Of a stretch of 64,000 nucleotides of DNA, positions 61,059 to 64,000 are shown in pieces (the stretch's first letter is position 1; each line of letters opens with the position of its first letter). The stretch comes from Tenacibaculum holothuriorum (GTDB taxonomy: Bacteria; Bacteroidota; Bacteroidia; Flavobacteriales; Flavobacteriaceae). The stretch lies in contig NZ_LAPZ01000014.1 of NCBI RefSeq assembly GCF_002120225.1, forward strand, positions 58,102-122,101. The letters are read 5' to 3'. Under the pieces are notes generated by a model. The model searched no databases. It saw only the letters and a program-made list of their open reading frames with translations, and was not told where the DNA came from. The translations under genes and the position numbers were made by a program.

Positions 61059-63950
61059 ATGGCTGAAGGCAAAAAATTAAGACTAAACAAAGTTTTAAGA
61101 GAATTAAACATTTCTTTAGACAGAGCTGTAGAACACTTAGCTAAAAATGGCTATGAAGTAGAAGCGCGTCCTACAACTAAAATTTCTGATGGCGAGTATC
61201 AGGTGTTGTTAGATGGTTTTCAAACAGATAAGTCTAAGAAAGTAGCTTCTAAAGAAGTAACTGAAGAGAAGAGAAAAGAAAAGGAAGCTATTCGTCAGCA
61301 ATTAGAAGCAGAGCAAGAAAAAAAGCGCTTAGAAGAAGAGGCTAAAAAGCAAGAAGTACTTAAGGCTAAGGCTGAAAAGTTAGAGATAAAAACTGTTGGT
61401 AAAATTGATATTGATAGCGGTAAAGCTGTTGAAGAAAAAGCGCCAGTAGTAGAGGAGAAAAAAGAAGAAGCTCCAGTTAAAGAAGAAAAAGTAACTGAAG
61501 AGTCTAAAAAAGAGGTTAAAAAAGAAGAGGTTGTTAAACCTGTTGAAGAAAAACCTGTTGTTGAAGCTAAGAAAGTTGAAGAACCTAAAAAAGAAGAGGC
61601 TCAGAAGCCTAAGGTTGTTAAAGAGGTAAAAAAGCAACCAGTAAAACCAATTGATGTAGCTTCTAAAAAGGTTGAAGCTAAAAAGCAACCAGAAGTTAAA
61701 AAAGAAAAAGCACCTGAGGTTACTGCTGAGAATGCAGAGAAAATTAAAACTCAGTACAAAAAGCTTGATGGTCCTAAAATTACAGGTCAAAAAATTGATT
61801 TAAAACAATTTGAAAGACCTAAGAAGAAAAAGCCAGATGCTAAAACTGATAATAAGAATGCTGATGCTAAAAAGAAGCGTAAAAGAATTAGCAAACCTGG
61901 TGCAGGTGGTAATTCAAATGCTCAAGGAAATCAGCAAGGAGGAAACCGAGGTGGTCAAAACCGCGGAGGTCAAAACCAAAATAGAGGAGGAAACCGTGGC
62001 GGTCAAAACCGTGGTAGAGGACGTCGCCCTGTAGTTCAAAAAGAAGAGTTAACAGAAGCAGAAATCCAAAAGCAAGTAAGAGAAACCTTAGAAAAATTAC
62101 AAGGTAAATCTAAAAAAGGTAAGGGAGCTAAGTACCGTAGAGACAAGCGTGATGCTCACCGTCAGCAGGCAGAAGCAGAAATGCAAGCTTCTCAAGAAAA
62201 GGTGTTAAAAGTAACAGAGTTTGTTACAGTTAGTGAAATTGCTACAATGATGGATAAGCCAGTTACTGAAATTATATCTGCTTGTATGATGTTAGGTATG
62301 ATGGTGACGATGAACCAACGTTTAGATGCTGAAACTTTACAAATAGTTGCTGAAGAATTTAACTACAAAGTAGAATTCGTAGGAGCTGAGGTAGAAGAGT
62401 CTATCGAAGAGATTGAAGATAAACCAGAAGATTTAGAGTTAAGAGCTCCAATCGTAACGGTAATGGGTCACGTGGATCATGGTAAAACTTCGTTATTAGA
62501 TTATGTTCGTAAAGCAAATGTAATTGCTGGAGAAAGTGGAGGGATTACACAGCACATTGGTGCATATGGAGTAACGTTAGATGGAGGTCAAAAAATTGCC
62601 TTCTTAGATACTCCAGGTCACGAAGCCTTTACGGCAATGCGTGCTCGTGGTGCTCAGGTTACAGATATCGTTATTATTGTTATTGCAACAGATGATGATG
62701 TAATGCCACAAACAAAAGAGGCAATTTCTCACGCACAAGCAGCAGGAGTTCCTATCATATTTGCATTAAACAAGGTTGATAAACCAAATGCAAATCCAGA
62801 TAATATTAGAACACAACTTTCATCTATGAACTTATTAGTTGAAGAATGGGGTGGTAGTTTCCAATCTCAAGAGATTTCAGCTAAAACAGGTTTAGGAATT
62901 GATGACTTATTAGAAAAAGTATTATTAGAGGCAGAAGTTTTAGAATTAAAAGCAAACCCTGATAAGAATGCAGTTGGTACTGTAGTTGAAGCGCAGTTAG
63001 ATAAAGGTCGTGGGTATGTGTCAACAATATTAGTACAGGCAGGTACATTAAAAATTGGTGATTACTTATTAGCAGGTAAGCATAGTGGTAAGGTACGTGC
63101 AATGTTCGATGAGCGTGGTAATAAAGTTAAAGAAGCAGGTCCTTCTACACCAGTATCAATTTTAGGTTTAGATGGAGCTCCGCAAGCAGGAGATAAATTC
63201 AATGTATTTGATGATGAAAGAGAAGCGAAGCAAATCGCTGCTAAACGTTCTCAATTACAACGTGAGCAATCTGTAAGAACTCAAAAGACATTAACGTTAG
63301 ACGAAATCGGTCGTCGTATTGCCTTAGGAGACTTCAAAGAATTGAATATTATCTTAAAAGGAGATGTAGATGGTTCAGTAGAAGCATTAACAGATTCTTT
63401 CCAGAAATTATCTACAGAAGAAATCCAAGTGAATATCTTACACAAAGGAGTTGGAGCAATTACCGAGTCTGATGTGTTATTAGCAACAGCTTCTGATGCA
63501 ATTATTGTAGGATTTAATGTTCGTCCGCAAGGAAATGCTCGTGCAGTAGCAGATAGAGAAGAAGTAGATATCAGAACATATTCGATTATCTATGACGCAA
63601 TCAACGATCTTAAAGATGCGATGGAAGGTATGTTATCTCCAGAGATGAAAGAAGAGGTGATTGGTAATGTTGAAATTAGAGAAGTTTATAAAATTTCTAA
63701 GGTTGGAAACATTGCAGGTTGTATGGTTCAGTCTGGTAAGATTACAAGAGATGCTAAAGTTAGAATTATCCGTGAAGGGATTGTTGTTCACGACGGAGAA
63801 TTAGCTTCATTAAAGCGTTTTAAAGACGATGTAAAAGAAGTTACTAAAGGATACGATTGTGGATTACAAATTAAGAACTATAACGATATTAAAGAGTATG
63901 ATACTTTAGAAGTTTATACTGAAGTAGCAGTTAAGAAAAAATTAAAGTAA
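61059..63950 (+). CDS. infB: Translation initiation factor IF-2
   Basis: A 963-residue GTPase that places initiator tRNA on the 30S subunit. The N-terminal 465 residues are extended and low complexity: a Lys/Glu/Val coiled region (about 70-260) and an RGG/GQNRGG-rich patch (about 292-325). The G domain has GHVDHGKTS near 469-477 (G1), DTPGHE near 518 (G3) and NKVDKP (G4). Domains II-IV end at 963. It follows nusA by 116 bases. A strong palindrome terminator lies at 63973-64000. Confidence 0.96.
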   Translation: MAEGKKLRLNKVLRELNISLDRAVEHLAKNGYEVEARPTTKISDGEYQVLLDGFQTDKSKKVASKEVTEEKRKEKEAIRQQLEAEQEKKRLEEEAKKQEVLKAKAEKLEIKTVGKIDIDSGKAVEEKAPVVEEKKEEAPVKEEKVTEESKKEVKKEEVVKPVEEKPVVEAKKVEEPKKEEAQKPKVVKEVKKQPVKPIDVASKKVEAKKQPEVKKEKAPEVTAENAEKIKTQYKKLDGPKITGQKIDLKQFERPKKKKPDAKTDNKNADAKKKRKRISKPGAGGNSNAQGNQQGGNRGGQNRGGQNQNRGGNRGGQNRGRGRRPVVQKEELTEAEIQKQVRETLEKLQGKSKKGKGAKYRRDKRDAHRQQAEAEMQASQEKVLKVTEFVTVSEIATMMDKPVTEIISACMMLGMMVTMNQRLDAETLQIVAEEFNYKVEFVGAEVEESIEEIEDKPEDLELRAPIVTVMGHVDHGKTSLLDYVRKANVIAGESGGITQHIGAYGVTLDGGQKIAFLDTPGHEAFTAMRARGAQVTDIVIIVIATDDDVMPQTKEAISHAQAAGVPIIFALNKVDKPNANPDNIRTQLSSMNLLVEEWGGSFQSQEISAKTGLGIDDLLEKVLLEAEVLELKANPDKNAVGTVVEAQLDKGRGYVSTILVQAGTLKIGDYLLAGKHSGKVRAMFDERGNKVKEAGPSTPVSILGLDGAPQAGDKFNVFDDEREAKQIAAKRSQLQREQSVRTQKTLTLDEIGRRIALGDFKELNIILKGDVDGSVEALTDSFQKLSTEEIQVNILHKGVGAITESDVLLATASDAIIVGFNVRPQGNARAVADREEVDIRTYSIIYDAINDLKDAMEGMLSPEMKEEVIGNVEIREVYKISKVGNIAGCMVQSGKITRDAKVRIIREGIVVHDGELASLKRFKDDVKEVTKGYDCGLQIKNYNDIKEYDTLEVYTEVAVKKKLK

Positions 63951-63972
63951 TATCTTTAATTAAGTCATAAAA

Positions 63973-64000
63973 AAAGGAGATCTAAATTTAGATCTCCTTT
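63973..64000 (+). terminator. Rho-independent terminator after infB
   Basis: The palindrome AAAGGAGATCTAAA with its complement TTTAGATCTCCTTT reaches the window end. The T run is beyond the last base, so its direction cannot be fully judged. Confidence 0.7.

Noticed and set aside
61380..61790. 136-residue Phe/Leu/Asn-rich minus-strand ORF
   Set aside because: It is the reverse of the Lys/Glu-rich IF-2 linker.
61935..62030. Short direct repeats considered as a CRISPR-like or tandem repeat locus
   Set aside because: The repeats are in frame and encode the Gly/Arg/Asn patch of IF-2; no spacers or cas genes.
1..64000. Prophage, integrase, insertion sequence, tRNA or rRNA genes
   Set aside because: No matching proteins or RNA structures were recognised by eye; a tRNAscan/Infernal run would be needed to exclude unusual tRNAs.

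Overview
The window is AT-rich (roughly one third G+C by eye) and gene-dense. It looks like a chromosomal segment of a marine Flavobacteriaceae member, with a Tenacibaculum-like gene set. The support is the set of Bacteroidota-restricted families (DUF4271, DUF4254, DUF4296, DUF5689, DUF2911, S46 peptidase, TonB transducers with acidic linkers), the near absence of Shine-Dalgarno sequences, and repeated promoter boxes of the Bacteroidota form TTG-N17..23-TAnnTTTG. No rRNA, tRNA, prophage, integrase, transposase or CRISPR array was seen. No gene-free stretch exceeds about 250 bases.

Layout. 1-2474: end of a VanZ-like protein, two tandem TonB transducers and a WbpD-like sugar N-acetyltransferase. 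2515-2619: promoter plus terminator with no ORF, a candidate small RNA. 2687-10595 (minus): a long gene train with a FAD oxidoreductase and NosR-like iron-sulfur membrane protein, a YwqK-like repeat protein, two GT2 and one GT-C glycosyltransferase joined by TAATG overlaps, and a HAD phosphatase. 10738-14603 (plus): outer-membrane/lipoprotein cluster with a GH113-like enzyme and a mini-Omp85. 14640-25673 (minus): DPP11-like S46 peptidase, fatty acid hydroxylase, SRA-HNH modification-dependent nuclease, TonB receptor, DUF2064 protein, TesB, GNAT and a membrane protein. 25777-37771: housekeeping genes (leuS, panE, tyrS, pyrC) mixed with small Cys-rich proteins, a MetA-type porin and a polyprenol-phosphate glycosyltransferase. 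37783-47359: hemD, a PiT-PhoU fusion phosphate transporter, a phosphoesterase, and a DUF5689 / TonB receptor / secreted endonuclease locus that together suggest scavenging of extracellular nucleic acid or phosphate. 47393-54082: recJ, osmC, an AhpD-like protein, an HTH regulator, mscL, alr and tdk. 54183-58215: DUF4254-GT9 pair and envelope proteins. 59122-64000: the rimP-nusA-infB operon with an attenuator-like leader.

The most unusual items are non-coding: the promoter-terminator unit at 2515-2619, a three-hairpin intergenic region at 50656-50860 whose terminator points away from both flanking genes, the hairpin leader before rimP, a palindromic repeat inside the leuS leader, and a perfect 10-bp-arm operator-like inverted repeat at 47767-47791. 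Among proteins, the SRA-HNH nuclease translationally coupled to a fatty acid hydroxylase stands out. No complete new multi-gene defence or biosynthetic system could be demonstrated.
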